The notes below the pieces were generated by a model. The model was not told the DNA's origin. It ran no database searches and was given only the letters and a program-made list of their open reading frames with translations. Below, in pieces: positions 35,551 through 44,570 of a stretch of 64,000 nucleotides of DNA; positions within the stretch are counted from its first letter, which is position 1; each line of letters starts with the position of its first letter. The stretch lies in assembly GCF_003408845.1 (NCBI RefSeq), contig NZ_LRTV01000009.1, positions 28,454 through 92,453 of the forward strand, in the 5' to 3' direction. Source of the DNA: Gardnerella massiliensis (GTDB taxonomy: Bacteria > Actinomycetota > Actinomycetes > Actinomycetales > Bifidobacteriaceae). The position numbers and the translations under genes are program-made.

Positions 35551-36252
35551 ATGAGTGTGCTTGACCGATTTGAGAAGAGCGTGGAAGGTGCAATGAACGG
35601 CGTCTTCGCAAAATTCGGCTCTAAAGATTTGCAGCCAGTTGATTTTTCGAGTGCTTTGGAACGTGAAATTGATGCTGAAGCCATGCCTATTGGGCGTGAT
35701 CACACTGTTGCTCCTAATGAATATCGTTTTAAGTTGAGCACACCGGATTTTGATCACATTGAACAATGGGGTAGTGAAGCGTTAGCTAATGAACTTGCCG
35801 ACAATCTTACGCAATATGCAAAAAGTCAGCATTACGCATTCGTTGGACCTGTAGTTGTTATTTTTGAGGAAGATTTAGAGTTAACCAAAGGTAACTTCCA
35901 CTTAACTTCCGAATCAGTACAAGGAAACGCTGTACCTGTCACCACTGATAATCAACAACAGAATCATCCTATGTTGGAGATTAATGGAAACCAATATTTG
36001 CTCACCAAGGAACGCACTATTTTAGGTCGTGGATCTGGATGTGACATTGTTATTGATGATCCAGGCATTTCTCGTCATCATCTCGGTATTGATATCACCA
36101 CTGATGGTGTTATTGCTCGCGATCTCGGTTCCACCAACGGCACGTATGTAGAGGGACATCAGGTTCCTGCAGCAACATTAGTCGACGGTAACACGATCAC
36201 TATTGGACGTACGCGTATTCTTTATTGGGCATCGTCTCAAGACCAGGAGTAG
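35551..36252 (+). CDS. fhaA: FhaA: DUF3662 and FHA domain protein
   Basis: A 233-residue signalling protein. Residues 1-115 form the DUF3662 domain (MSVLDRFEKSVEGAMNGVFAKF, then DFSSALEREIDAEA). A short linker leads to the FHA domain at about 145-230, with the phosphothreonine-binding pattern LGRGSGCDIVIDDPGISRHH and DLGSTNGTYVEG. In mycobacteria the FHA domain binds the phosphorylated MviN pseudokinase and limits peptidoglycan synthesis. A pseudokinase counterpart is encoded at 8914-11157. The long Pro-rich linker of mycobacterial FhaA is missing. It is the first gene of the seven-gene operon, with GAAAGGG before the ATG. Confidence 0.93.
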   Translation: MSVLDRFEKSVEGAMNGVFAKFGSKDLQPVDFSSALEREIDAEAMPIGRDHTVAPNEYRFKLSTPDFDHIEQWGSEALANELADNLTQYAKSQHYAFVGPVVVIFEEDLELTKGNFHLTSESVQGNAVPVTTDNQQQNHPMLEINGNQYLLTKERTILGRGSGCDIVIDDPGISRHHLGIDITTDGVIARDLGSTNGTYVEGHQVPAATLVDGNTITIGRTRILYWASSQDQE

Positions 36253-36284
36253 TAAGTATTTCTGACTGAGGAGACGTACCGCAC

Positions 36285-36821
36285 ATGATGTTCACTGAAT
36301 TAACGTTCGCAATACTCAAGTATGGTTTTCTTGCCTTACTATGGGTTTTTGTGTGGTGCGCTATTCGTTCACTTCGCTGTGATATTGAAATTTTTAGTCC
36401 TAAAAAATCCCATTTTTGGAATAAAAAATCTCGACGTTCACCGCATGAGATAATTTCACCTTCATCTGCACAGTTACAGGTTCCTCAGGCTGTTTCAACT
36501 TCTACAGCTCCGGAAAATTCTGGAATGGAACCTACATTGCTCGTTGTTATTGATGGACCGCTAGCTGGATCATCATTCCCTTTGAATGCTGCTGGCATTA
36601 CATTAGGTCGTGCTGCTTCCAACACTGTCGTATTAAATGATGAGTTTGTGTCATCTCACCATGCACGCGTGTACTTTAATCAAACTGTTCACGCATGGGT
36701 TCTTGAAGATTTAGGTAGCACTAACGGGACTATGATTGGCCATACTCGTGTAAGCGAACCTGTAGTGTTGCAACCTCGTACTTCGGTACGCATAGGCGCA
36801 ACCATGTTTGAATTGAGGTAA
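36285..36821 (+). CDS. fhaB: FhaB: membrane-anchored FHA protein
   Basis: A 178-residue protein with one N-terminal membrane helix (ILKYGFLALLWVFVWCAI), a basic linker, and a C-terminal FHA domain (about residues 85-175) with LGRAASNTVVLNDEFVSSHHARV and DLGSTNGTMIGH. Homologues (FipA/FhaB) link PknA/PknB signalling to cell division, where FtsZ/FtsQ contacts have been described in mycobacteria. It lies 32 bp after fhaA and 4 bp before the phosphatase gene, in one operon. GAGGAG is 11 bases before the ATG pair. Confidence 0.92.
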   Translation: MMFTELTFAILKYGFLALLWVFVWCAIRSLRCDIEIFSPKKSHFWNKKSRRSPHEIISPSSAQLQVPQAVSTSTAPENSGMEPTLLVVIDGPLAGSSFPLNAAGITLGRAASNTVVLNDEFVSSHHARVYFNQTVHAWVLEDLGSTNGTMIGHTRVSEPVVLQPRTSVRIGATMFELR

Positions 36822-36825
36822 GTAT

Positions 36826-38496
36826 ATGGCACAATCCAATTCAAACGCTGATTCTCAAACGCAAGTTGAGAAAATGAATGAGCAACTCAACATCCAGCCA
36901 ATACAATCCGAAGTTTCTAAACAAACCGATTATGTGGAACCTGTTGGAAAAATACTGTTTATGTATGCTACGGCAGTGAGCGATGTAGGAACTGTACGAA
37001 GCAACAATCAAGATTCCGCATTTGCTGGTGAACATTTGGCTGCTATTTGTGACGGTATGGGAGGTCATGCCGGAGGAGATACTGCTTCCACTATTGCCAT
37101 TCGTTCTCTCGCGCATATTGAGCAGGATTCAAGACCACACGATATAAAAACTGTGTCTGCAATGATGGAAACATCTATTATGGCAGCTCACGATGCCATT
37201 GTTGGTAAAGCTAAAAGAGAACGCCGACTTGCAGGAATGGGAACCACTGTTACCGCAGTAACGCTAGTTTGTGGATATTGGGTACTTGCGCACTTAGGTG
37301 ATTCGAGAGCATATTTGTTAAGAGATAATCATCTTATACGTATGACAACGGATCATAGCTACGTTCAACATCTTATTGATATGGGACATATCACTCCTGA
37401 GGAAGCGCGTAATCATCCTCAACGCAATGTTGTAATGCGCGTTTTGGGAGATTTTGATATTGATCCACGTCCTGATATTGCTTTACGAATGGCTCATCCT
37501 TCTGATCGTTGGCTGTTGTGCTCGGATGGATTATGCGGGGTACTTGAAGACTCAACTATACAAGATGTAATGAGCACTGTTTCTAATCAGGAAGAGTGCG
37601 CACAGAAGTTAGTTGCCATGGCTCTTCGGGCTGGTAGCACTGATAATGTTACTGCTGTTATTGCTGATGCAACGTTGGCGCTTGATGCTGATGCTTTTGA
37701 TTTACCACATCAAACTCCACTTATTGGTGGGGCAGCAAGCCAAGATCTTGAATCAATAGCGGATATTATTAACAAAGCTGTTGCTGCATCTCCTGCTTTA
37801 AGAGAAGATAAAAATTCTCCAGCTCAGCGTGCAGCTGCTTTAGTTCAAAATGCAGATAATAATCATGATGAAAATTCTGATGTAACAGCTACTGTGACAA
37901 GAATTGTTCAGCCTTCTCACATTCGAGAAGAAGCTGGTGAGTTGCATAATCCTGATACTCACGAAATTCCTATAGTAACTAAGAAAAATGGTAAAACTTC
38001 TACAGATCCGCATGATCCGGATGTAGCTCGTGCTATGAAACATGAGCAGGATGAGGCTCATCGCGCACACTCTTTACGTAGGCGTTGGACGCGTATTGGA
38101 ATTGCCTTAGCAGTATTACTAGGTCTGCTGATTGTGTCCGCCGCCGGTTATGGCGTATACGCGTGGACACAAACCCAGTATTACATTGGTGAAGGTAATG
38201 ATCGTGTTGTTATCTATCAAGGTGTACCAACAAATATCTTTGGCATTGCTTTATCTCACGAAGTTGAATCAACTAATATTCGTGTAAAAAAACTTGATAA
38301 GTCTTGGCAAGAACAGTTGCGTGAAGGCATCAGTTTTGGCAGTTTAGCTGAAGCACGTGGTCATGCTGCTCTAATTCTTCGAGAAATGCGTGCAAGAGCA
38401 CAAGAAAAGCGACGTGAAGAACAACAGAAGAAAGTTGTTCGTTCACAGCAAAATAAGAATCACGATAACGCGGGACAGGAGGGTAAAACCTCATGA
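36826..38496 (+). CDS. pstP: PP2C-family Ser/Thr phosphatase PstP
   Basis: Removes phosphate from targets of PknA and PknB. The catalytic domain (about residues 45-290) has the metal motifs RSNNQDSAF, CDGMGGHAGGD (Asp76), HLGDSRAYL and SDGLCGVLEDS, and GSTDNVTAVI near its end. A variable acidic linker, a membrane helix at about 425-447 (GIALAVLLGLLIVSAAGYG) and an extracytoplasmic part follow. The charged C-terminal end is rich in Arg, Glu and Lys. The N-terminal 40 residues are a non-conserved extension. The stop overlaps the rodA start (ATGA). Confidence 0.95.
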   Translation: MAQSNSNADSQTQVEKMNEQLNIQPIQSEVSKQTDYVEPVGKILFMYATAVSDVGTVRSNNQDSAFAGEHLAAICDGMGGHAGGDTASTIAIRSLAHIEQDSRPHDIKTVSAMMETSIMAAHDAIVGKAKRERRLAGMGTTVTAVTLVCGYWVLAHLGDSRAYLLRDNHLIRMTTDHSYVQHLIDMGHITPEEARNHPQRNVVMRVLGDFDIDPRPDIALRMAHPSDRWLLCSDGLCGVLEDSTIQDVMSTVSNQEECAQKLVAMALRAGSTDNVTAVIADATLALDADAFDLPHQTPLIGGAASQDLESIADIINKAVAASPALREDKNSPAQRAAALVQNADNNHDENSDVTATVTRIVQPSHIREEAGELHNPDTHEIPIVTKKNGKTSTDPHDPDVARAMKHEQDEAHRAHSLRRRWTRIGIALAVLLGLLIVSAAGYGVYAWTQTQYYIGEGNDRVVIYQGVPTNIFGIALSHEVESTNIRVKKLDKSWQEQLREGISFGSLAEARGHAALILREMRARAQEKRREEQQKKVVRSQQNKNHDNAGQEGKTS

Positions 38497-39956
38497 GTAT
38501 GATTGTTACGCGTATACGTCAAATGGCGCTTCTTCTTTTTGCAACCTTACTTTCGTGCATGGCATTCTTACAAATGTTCTTCCGAATAGACGGCTACGTA
38601 TCAAGCAACTATGTAGTTATGCTGTGCTTGGTAGTGCTATTATTCCTAGTATTTTGGAGCGTATTACTAGTAAAACAACCGTATGCCAGCCAAGCCATAT
38701 TGCCGTGTATTATGCTACTCACCGCTATTGGAACCGTTCTTATCGCTAGGATTGATCGGCAAAACAATACCAACGTTGCTATGAAACAATTAGTGTGGGT
38801 TTGTGTAGCACTAGTATTATCAATTATTTTTGTAATAGTTTTACAAGATTATCGTATACTTAGACGTTTCTCGTACGTCAACATGGTGATTGGCTTACTA
38901 CTACTGCTTTCACCTATGATTCCGGGCTTAGGTAAGGAAATTGGTGGGGCTAGGATTTGGATAGGCTTTGGCAATCACACTATTCAACCTGGGGAATTTG
39001 CTAAATTATTCCTTGCTTTCTTCTTTGCTGCGTACTTGTTTAATCATCGTGATCGTCTTGCTGTAGGTGGAAACAAAGTATTAGGCGTTCACTTGCCACG
39101 TTTGAAAGATACTGGTCCTATTGCGTTAGTATGGGCTGCTTCAATGGGTGTGCTGGTGGTTCAGCATGATCTTGGAACATCATTAATGTTCTTTGCTATG
39201 TTTGTGTCAATGTTGTATGTGGCAACAGGACGCAAGGGATGGCTTGCGATTGGTTGCGTCGCCTTTATTGTAGGATGCTTGGTTGCAGTAAAACTATTTG
39301 CACATGTGCAGTATCGTGTGGATGCGTGGCTTCACCCATTTGATAACGCTATATATAACCGTTTCCCTGGCGGATCTGCACAAATTGTATCAGGATTATT
39401 TGGATTAGCTGCAGGAGGTACAACGGGAACTGGTTTAGGTCAAGGACACCCTTCGTTAACACCGTTAGCTAATTCAGATTTTATTTATGCTTCCGTTGGT
39501 GAAGAACTTGGTCTTACAGGTCTTCTTGCTGTTCTTGTGCTGTATTTAATTATTATTGCTTCCGGCATGATTACAGCAATGAAAATTAAAGATGGTTTCG
39601 GCAAGCTGTTGGCATCCGGACTTGTTTTTACTATGGCATTTCAAGTTTTTACCGTTGTTGGTGGTATTACGTTGGTTATTCCGCTCACTGGTTTAACTAT
39701 GCCATATATGGCAGCTGGAGGATCTTCGCTGGTAGCAAATTATTTGCTTGCAGCCTTACTTATTGTTATTTCTCACGCAGCAAACAAGCCTGAATCTACT
39801 GTCGTTTCTGATACTTTCCAATATGAAGCGTTAGCTGCGTTGAGGGAACGAGAGTTACAAGAGCGTGCCCAAACGTCCTCCGAAAAGAATGATTACAAAG
39901 AGAATAGCACTTCGTCAGTCGTTTCAGTGGAGAAACGAGGTGAGATTCATGAATAA
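38493..39956 (+). CDS. rodA: SEDS-family peptidoglycan glycosyltransferase RodA/FtsW
   Basis: Polymerises lipid II into glycan strands with a partner class B penicillin-binding protein. The 487-residue membrane protein has about ten hydrophobic helices and the SEDS signatures GGARIWIGFGNHTIQPGEFAKL, DLGTSLMFFAMF and SVGEELGLTGLL, with PLTGLTMPYMAAGGSSL near the end. The adjacent pbpA gene, whose start overlaps its stop, is the expected partner. The operon position favours the RodA-type paralogue over divisome FtsW. The start overlaps the pstP stop. Confidence 0.94.
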   Translation: MSMIVTRIRQMALLLFATLLSCMAFLQMFFRIDGYVSSNYVVMLCLVVLLFLVFWSVLLVKQPYASQAILPCIMLLTAIGTVLIARIDRQNNTNVAMKQLVWVCVALVLSIIFVIVLQDYRILRRFSYVNMVIGLLLLLSPMIPGLGKEIGGARIWIGFGNHTIQPGEFAKLFLAFFFAAYLFNHRDRLAVGGNKVLGVHLPRLKDTGPIALVWAASMGVLVVQHDLGTSLMFFAMFVSMLYVATGRKGWLAIGCVAFIVGCLVAVKLFAHVQYRVDAWLHPFDNAIYNRFPGGSAQIVSGLFGLAAGGTTGTGLGQGHPSLTPLANSDFIYASVGEELGLTGLLAVLVLYLIIIASGMITAMKIKDGFGKLLASGLVFTMAFQVFTVVGGITLVIPLTGLTMPYMAAGGSSLVANYLLAALLIVISHAANKPESTVVSDTFQYEALAALRERELQERAQTSSEKNDYKENSTSSVVSVEKRGEIHE

Positions 39957-41415
39957 AAGTCTGAGAGAACTGTTTACTGCAGTAGTTGTGCTGTTTATAA
40001 TTTTAGGAATTTCAAGTACTATTATTACTGCTATTCATGCGAATGCATTAAATGCTGATCCACGCAATAGAAGAGCTTTGTATCATGAATTTGGTGCGCC
40101 GCGAGGTGCAATTCTTACTGCTGACGGTACTGTTATAGCAAAATCTGATCCTTCAAAAGATGCTTTTGTATATCAAAGACAATACGCTAATGGTCCAGTA
40201 TATGCGCCAATTACTGGGTATTTCTCCATTAGTCAGCGAGCTGATCGAGGCATTGAAGCGTCGCGTAACAGCCTGCTGAGTGGTGAGTCTGACGCATTAT
40301 TCTGGCAAAGATTTCGTTCTCTGTTTACTGGTGTTGCTAACCGTGGAGCATCCATTGAAACTTCTATCGACTCACGCTTACAGAATCTTGCCTACAATCT
40401 TCTTAAAGACAAAGACGGTGCTTTAGTTGCCATTGAGCCGAAAACTGGAAGAATTCGCGCAATGGTGAGCACTCCAAGTTACGATCCGAATATTCTTGCT
40501 CTGCACAATATTAATGCTGTTAATAATTCGTATGAACAGATTACTTCTGATATAGCGAATCCTATGCTAAACCGCACTATTTCCGAACTTTATGCTCCAG
40601 GATCCACGTTTAAAACGGTTGTTGCAGCCGCAGCTTTAGAGTCCGGAAAATATCAACCAAATACGTTAATTCCTGCCGGAGCAAGCTATACTCTTCCTGG
40701 AACAAGTGCCGCTTTAACTAATGTTGGTCCGCAAGGAAATGGAGTGAACGGACAAATTTCCTTTGAAGATGCTTTAGCTTACTCATCTAATACTGCTTTT
40801 GCACAGCTAGGTAATGCTCTGGGTGTTGATGCGTTGGTAAAACAAGCAAAAAAGTTTGGATTCTTCGATTCTCCAACAATAGATGGTTCTGACTCTACAG
40901 GATTCCCTCTGCGCGCAGTAAGCTCTACATTCTCACTGAAACCAACTCCTGACAAATTAGCGCTGGAATCTATAGGTCAAGGTGACGCTAAATTAACTCC
41001 TCTGCAAAACGCTATGGTTGCTGCAGCTATCGCTAATAATGGTACCCTTATGAAACCTACGCTTGTTGACTGTGTTAGATCTAGTGATTTGTCTGTGTTA
41101 TCACAAACAAAGCCGACTGTTATGAATCAGGCGATGAGTGCTGATAATGCTGCTAAATTGTCTACTATGATGCAAGCTGTGGTCACGAAAGAAAATATGA
41201 ATCTTTCCTTACCAAATATTCACGTTGCTGCGAAAACTGGTACAGCACAGATTGGAATGTATAATCAGGCGGCAAATGGTTGGGTTATTGGATTTGCCCC
41301 CGCGGAAGATCCTAAAATAGCTATAGCAGTAGTCGTTCATAACGCAACAACTTTTGGTACCTACGTTGCAGGACCAATTATGCGACAAGTGATGAAGGAG
41401 GCGCTTACCCAATGA
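39949..41415 (+). CDS. pbpA: Class B penicillin-binding protein PbpA
   Basis: A peptidoglycan transpeptidase that crosslinks the strands made by RodA. In 488 residues it has an N-terminal membrane anchor (LFTAVVVLFIILGISSTII), a dimerisation/pedestal region and the transpeptidase domain. The three catalytic motifs are Ser219-x-x-Lys222 (GSTFK), YSSN (the SxN motif) and AKTGTAQIG (KTG). ATG 39949 follows GAGGTGA at five bases and overlaps the rodA stop by eight bases; the frame upstream overlaps rodA. Same order as mycobacterial pbpA. Confidence 0.95.
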   Translation: MNKSLRELFTAVVVLFIILGISSTIITAIHANALNADPRNRRALYHEFGAPRGAILTADGTVIAKSDPSKDAFVYQRQYANGPVYAPITGYFSISQRADRGIEASRNSLLSGESDALFWQRFRSLFTGVANRGASIETSIDSRLQNLAYNLLKDKDGALVAIEPKTGRIRAMVSTPSYDPNILALHNINAVNNSYEQITSDIANPMLNRTISELYAPGSTFKTVVAAAALESGKYQPNTLIPAGASYTLPGTSAALTNVGPQGNGVNGQISFEDALAYSSNTAFAQLGNALGVDALVKQAKKFGFFDSPTIDGSDSTGFPLRAVSSTFSLKPTPDKLALESIGQGDAKLTPLQNAMVAAAIANNGTLMKPTLVDCVRSSDLSVLSQTKPTVMNQAMSADNAAKLSTMMQAVVTKENMNLSLPNIHVAAKTGTAQIGMYNQAANGWVIGFAPAEDPKIAIAVVVHNATTFGTYVAGPIMRQVMKEALTQ

Positions 41416-42374
41416 AACTCGTTGAAGGACAGTTAGTTCATCATCGTTATCGTCTCGACTGTCGTCTTGCACAAGGCGGCATGGGAGAAGTTTGGAAAGG
41501 CTTCGATATTCAGCTTGGCAGGATTGTAGCCATTAAAGCGTTGCGCACTGATACTTCAAACGTTGAAGCGAAGTTGCGTCGTCTTCGTGCTGAAGCGCAC
41601 AATTCTGCGAACCTTGCGCATCCTAATATTGCGGCCTTATTTGATTACTATGAGCACGATGGAATTGGCTTCCTCATTATGGAATATGTGCCAAGTAAAT
41701 CGTTGGCAGATTTGTATCATAAAGAGAAAGTTATAGAACCTACTAGACTGCTTCCTATTCTTATTCAAACAGCGCGTGGTCTTTTTGTAGCACATTCTCA
41801 CGGTGTTATTCATCGTGATGTAAAGCCTGCAAATATTATGGTTTCAGATACTGGAAATGTTAAAATAACAGACTTTGGTGTGTCCTATTCAAACGATCAA
41901 GAGCAGATTACGCAAGACGGCATGGTAGTAGGAACTGCACAATATATTTCTCCTGAACAAGCCCAGGGAGAACAAGCAACTGCACAATCCGATATTTACT
42001 CGTTAGGCGTTGTAGCTTATGAAGGATTATGCGGACATAGGCCGTTTACGGGAGCCACTCCCGTAGATATTGCGGCTGCTCATGTGAATGATCCTGTGCC
42101 ACCTTTGCCGAAGACAGTTGATTTGCAATTAAGGCAGTTTGTTATGTCTATGCTTGCAAAAGATCCTCAAGATCGTCCAAAAGACGCGCTTGTTGTTTCA
42201 AAAGTATTATCGCGCATTGAACGCAGACTTCTTGATCAACAAACAGCTTTTAATAACACAACAGGAATGATTGCTACCGTTCCTAAACAGGTACGATGTA
42301 TTAAAAGCATGCCACAAACACAAGTTAATATTATTAATATTTTTAATACCAATAATCGCAAGGAGCAGCAATGA
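41412..42374 (+). CDS. pknA: Serine/threonine protein kinase PknA
   Basis: A Hanks-type kinase of 320 residues. Catalytic elements are intact: Gly-rich loop LAQGGMGEVWKG, Lys42, HRDVKPANIM (134-143) and DFG (154-156), with the activation segment ending GTAQYISPEQ. The polypeptide ends soon after the kinase domain with a polar tail, and there is no membrane helix, unlike mycobacterial PknA. It may therefore be cytosolic or depend on partners for localisation. ATG overlaps the pbpA stop; the stop overlaps the pknB start. Likely targets are wall-synthesis and division proteins of the same operon. Confidence 0.93.
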   Translation: MKLVEGQLVHHRYRLDCRLAQGGMGEVWKGFDIQLGRIVAIKALRTDTSNVEAKLRRLRAEAHNSANLAHPNIAALFDYYEHDGIGFLIMEYVPSKSLADLYHKEKVIEPTRLLPILIQTARGLFVAHSHGVIHRDVKPANIMVSDTGNVKITDFGVSYSNDQEQITQDGMVVGTAQYISPEQAQGEQATAQSDIYSLGVVAYEGLCGHRPFTGATPVDIAAAHVNDPVPPLPKTVDLQLRQFVMSMLAKDPQDRPKDALVVSKVLSRIERRLLDQQTAFNNTTGMIATVPKQVRCIKSMPQTQVNIINIFNTNNRKEQQ

Positions 42375-44407
42375 GTACGACAATGCCAACCTCATTAGCG
42401 AATGGCCGATATGAATTAGGTGAACTTATCGGCCGCGGCGGCATGGCGGAGGTGCGAGTCGCAGTAGATAAGCGCTTGGGACGTACCGTTGCTGTAAAAA
42501 TTATGCGTTCTGACCTGGCAAATGATGAAATCTTCCTTTCAAGATTCCGCAGGGAAGCACACGCGATTGCGCAAATGAACAATCCTAATATTGTAAATAT
42601 TTACGATTCCGGGGAAGAATCTGTCATTGCAGAAAATGGTACAGAAGAGCGCCTTCCGTATTTGGTAATGGAATACATTAAAGGTAAAACGCTGCGCGAT
42701 ATTTTGAAGATGAATGGGGCATTAAGCCAACGTGACGCTGAACAAGTCATGTTGGGCGTGCTAAATGCTCTGGAATATTCGCATCACATGGGAATTATTC
42801 ACCGTGATATTAAGCCTGGAAATATTATGATTTCCGAGCAAGGCATGGTGAAGGTGATGGACTTCGGTATTGCGCGTGCGTTGGATGATTCCGCAACCAC
42901 TATGACGCAATCGCAGGGTGTTGTGGGAACGGCGCAATATTTGTCGCCAGAACAGGCTCGCGGCGAACAAGTGGATATGCGTTCCGATTTGTATTCTGCG
43001 GGGTGCGTATTGTATGAGATGCTCACTGGACGACCTCCATTTATTGGAGATTCCGCAGTGTCTATTGCATATCAGCACGTGTCCGAAGTTGCAACTCCGC
43101 TGAGTACGCTTGTGCCAGGAATGCCTGTTATGTGGGACAAGATTTGTGCTAAAGCTATGGCAAAGGATCGTCAGAATCGTTATGCTACAGCCGCAGAATT
43201 TAAAAACGATATTTTAGCGTTTATGAACGGTGGAGTACCGGTTGCCGCTGCGTTTAATCCTCTGACTGATTTAGCTAATATGAAAGCTCGCAAGCAGGCT
43301 GAGCAGAATGCAGCAACACAAGCCATGGGCGTAGAAGATGTTGCGGCAACGCAGTCATTTAATCCTATTACGGGCCAGTTTGAAAACTCGAATGTTGCTT
43401 CTTTCGAACCGAGTACAAGAGCGGCTCAACGTGCTACTATGCAAGCTAAACGACGTAAGCGTGTAGTAATAGGCTCTATTTCCGCAGTTGTAGTAGCACT
43501 TCTAGTACTTGTCGGCATACTGTTTATGCTGAATCGCAGTCGTATGGCTGGTGACGTTGTTGTGCCAACCTTTATGGAAACAACTACGCAGGATGCTGCT
43601 CGAGAAAAGTTGCGTGCACTCGGATTGGTACCAGATATTCGTGAAGATGACCGCTCATCACAGCCAGAAGGTACGTTTACTAAGCAGTCTCCGCGTGGTG
43701 GTGAGCGTGTAGCTTCTGGTTCTAAGGTTACCGTGTGGTTCTCTGTGGGACCGCAATCGTCGCGCGTTCCTGATGTAAGCGGAAAATCTCAAGAAGAAGC
43801 TCGTAAGATTCTTGAGCACGCCGGTTTTAAGATTGCAAGCGTTCGCGTTGAAGATAGTTCCGAAGTGAAAAAGAATCATGTAACGCGTACCGATCCTGAT
43901 GCTGATTCCTTCGCAGATAAGGGAACGCCTATTACGCTGTATATAGCTTCTGGTTTAACGAAGATTCCTGATGGTCTTGTTGGTCAAAGTAAGGATATTG
44001 TAGTAAGTCAGTTGCAAAATCTTGGTTTTACTGCGGATATTGTGAAAGAGGATTCAGATAGTGTGCCTGAAGATAATGTGACGCGCATCAATCCTGCATC
44101 CGGAACGTCAGTTAAACCGCATAGCTCCATCACTGTGTATGTGTCTCAAGGTTCGCCAAAGGTGGAAGTGCCTCGCATTGACGTTGGTAATATAACCTTT
44201 AAGCAAGCTAAGAAGATACTTGAAGCTAAGGGTTTGCGAGTGGTATCTGATTCCATTGCCAAGGATGATGACATTGTTACGGGAATGTCAGAAGAATCCG
44301 GGAACAAGGTGGATAAAGGTTCTGCGATTACTTTAACTACACGAGCTAGCGCAAGTAGTATTCCATCTCCAACAGATACGACGGATGCTCCAGCAAAAAA
44401 TAATTAA
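42371..44407 (+). CDS. pknB: PASTA-domain serine/threonine kinase PknB
   Basis: The membrane receptor kinase for wall homeostasis, 678 residues. The cytosolic kinase domain has the Gly-rich loop IGRGGMAEVRV, Lys43, HRDIKPGNIM (144-153), DFG (164-166) and an activation loop with several Thr residues (SATTMTQ) for autophosphorylation. A membrane helix at about 364-386 leads to four extracellular PASTA repeats of about 66 residues each, which bind muropeptides or lipid II in studied homologues. A Ser/Pro/Thr tail ends the protein. It is the last gene of the operon and is followed by two strong hairpins. Confidence 0.96.
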   Translation: MSTTMPTSLANGRYELGELIGRGGMAEVRVAVDKRLGRTVAVKIMRSDLANDEIFLSRFRREAHAIAQMNNPNIVNIYDSGEESVIAENGTEERLPYLVMEYIKGKTLRDILKMNGALSQRDAEQVMLGVLNALEYSHHMGIIHRDIKPGNIMISEQGMVKVMDFGIARALDDSATTMTQSQGVVGTAQYLSPEQARGEQVDMRSDLYSAGCVLYEMLTGRPPFIGDSAVSIAYQHVSEVATPLSTLVPGMPVMWDKICAKAMAKDRQNRYATAAEFKNDILAFMNGGVPVAAAFNPLTDLANMKARKQAEQNAATQAMGVEDVAATQSFNPITGQFENSNVASFEPSTRAAQRATMQAKRRKRVVIGSISAVVVALLVLVGILFMLNRSRMAGDVVVPTFMETTTQDAAREKLRALGLVPDIREDDRSSQPEGTFTKQSPRGGERVASGSKVTVWFSVGPQSSRVPDVSGKSQEEARKILEHAGFKIASVRVEDSSEVKKNHVTRTDPDADSFADKGTPITLYIASGLTKIPDGLVGQSKDIVVSQLQNLGFTADIVKEDSDSVPEDNVTRINPASGTSVKPHSSITVYVSQGSPKVEVPRIDVGNITFKQAKKILEAKGLRVVSDSIAKDDDIVTGMSEESGNKVDKGSAITLTTRASASSIPSPTDTTDAPAKNN

Positions 44408-44428
44408 GTTCATTGTTACAGGTTGAAA

Positions 44429-44485
44429 CCTACTCACCAAGTTTCGTATGGTGGTAAAGAACTGTTTTATGAAACGGTGAGTAGG
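44429..44485. other. Large hairpin element after pknB
   Basis: CCTACTCACC (44429-44438) and GGTGAGTAGG (44476-44485) form a perfect 10-bp stem. Inside it, after a two-base bulge, GTTTC and GAAAC pair again. The element is 57 bp long, begins 21 bp after the pknB stop, and is separate from the terminator that follows. Its role is unknown. Confidence 0.6.
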
Positions 44486-44512
44486 AAGATTATTTCTTAC
44501 AATGGTACATAT

Positions 44513-44551
44513 TTTTAAGGCCTACAAGCATATAACTTGTAGGCCTTAAAA
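44513..44551. terminator. Bidirectional terminator pknB / sortase
   Basis: A perfect 16-bp stem (44513-44528 with 44536-44551) with a seven-base loop. The stem ends supply T-runs on both strands, as expected between the convergent pknB and sortase genes. Confidence 0.9.
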
Positions 44552-44570
44552 GTAGATTCTCGTTTATAGT

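Noticed and set aside
35397..35684. Upstream extension of the PAP2 frame
   Set aside because: It runs antisense through the start of fhaA and lacks membrane or catalytic motifs, so it is not part of the protein.
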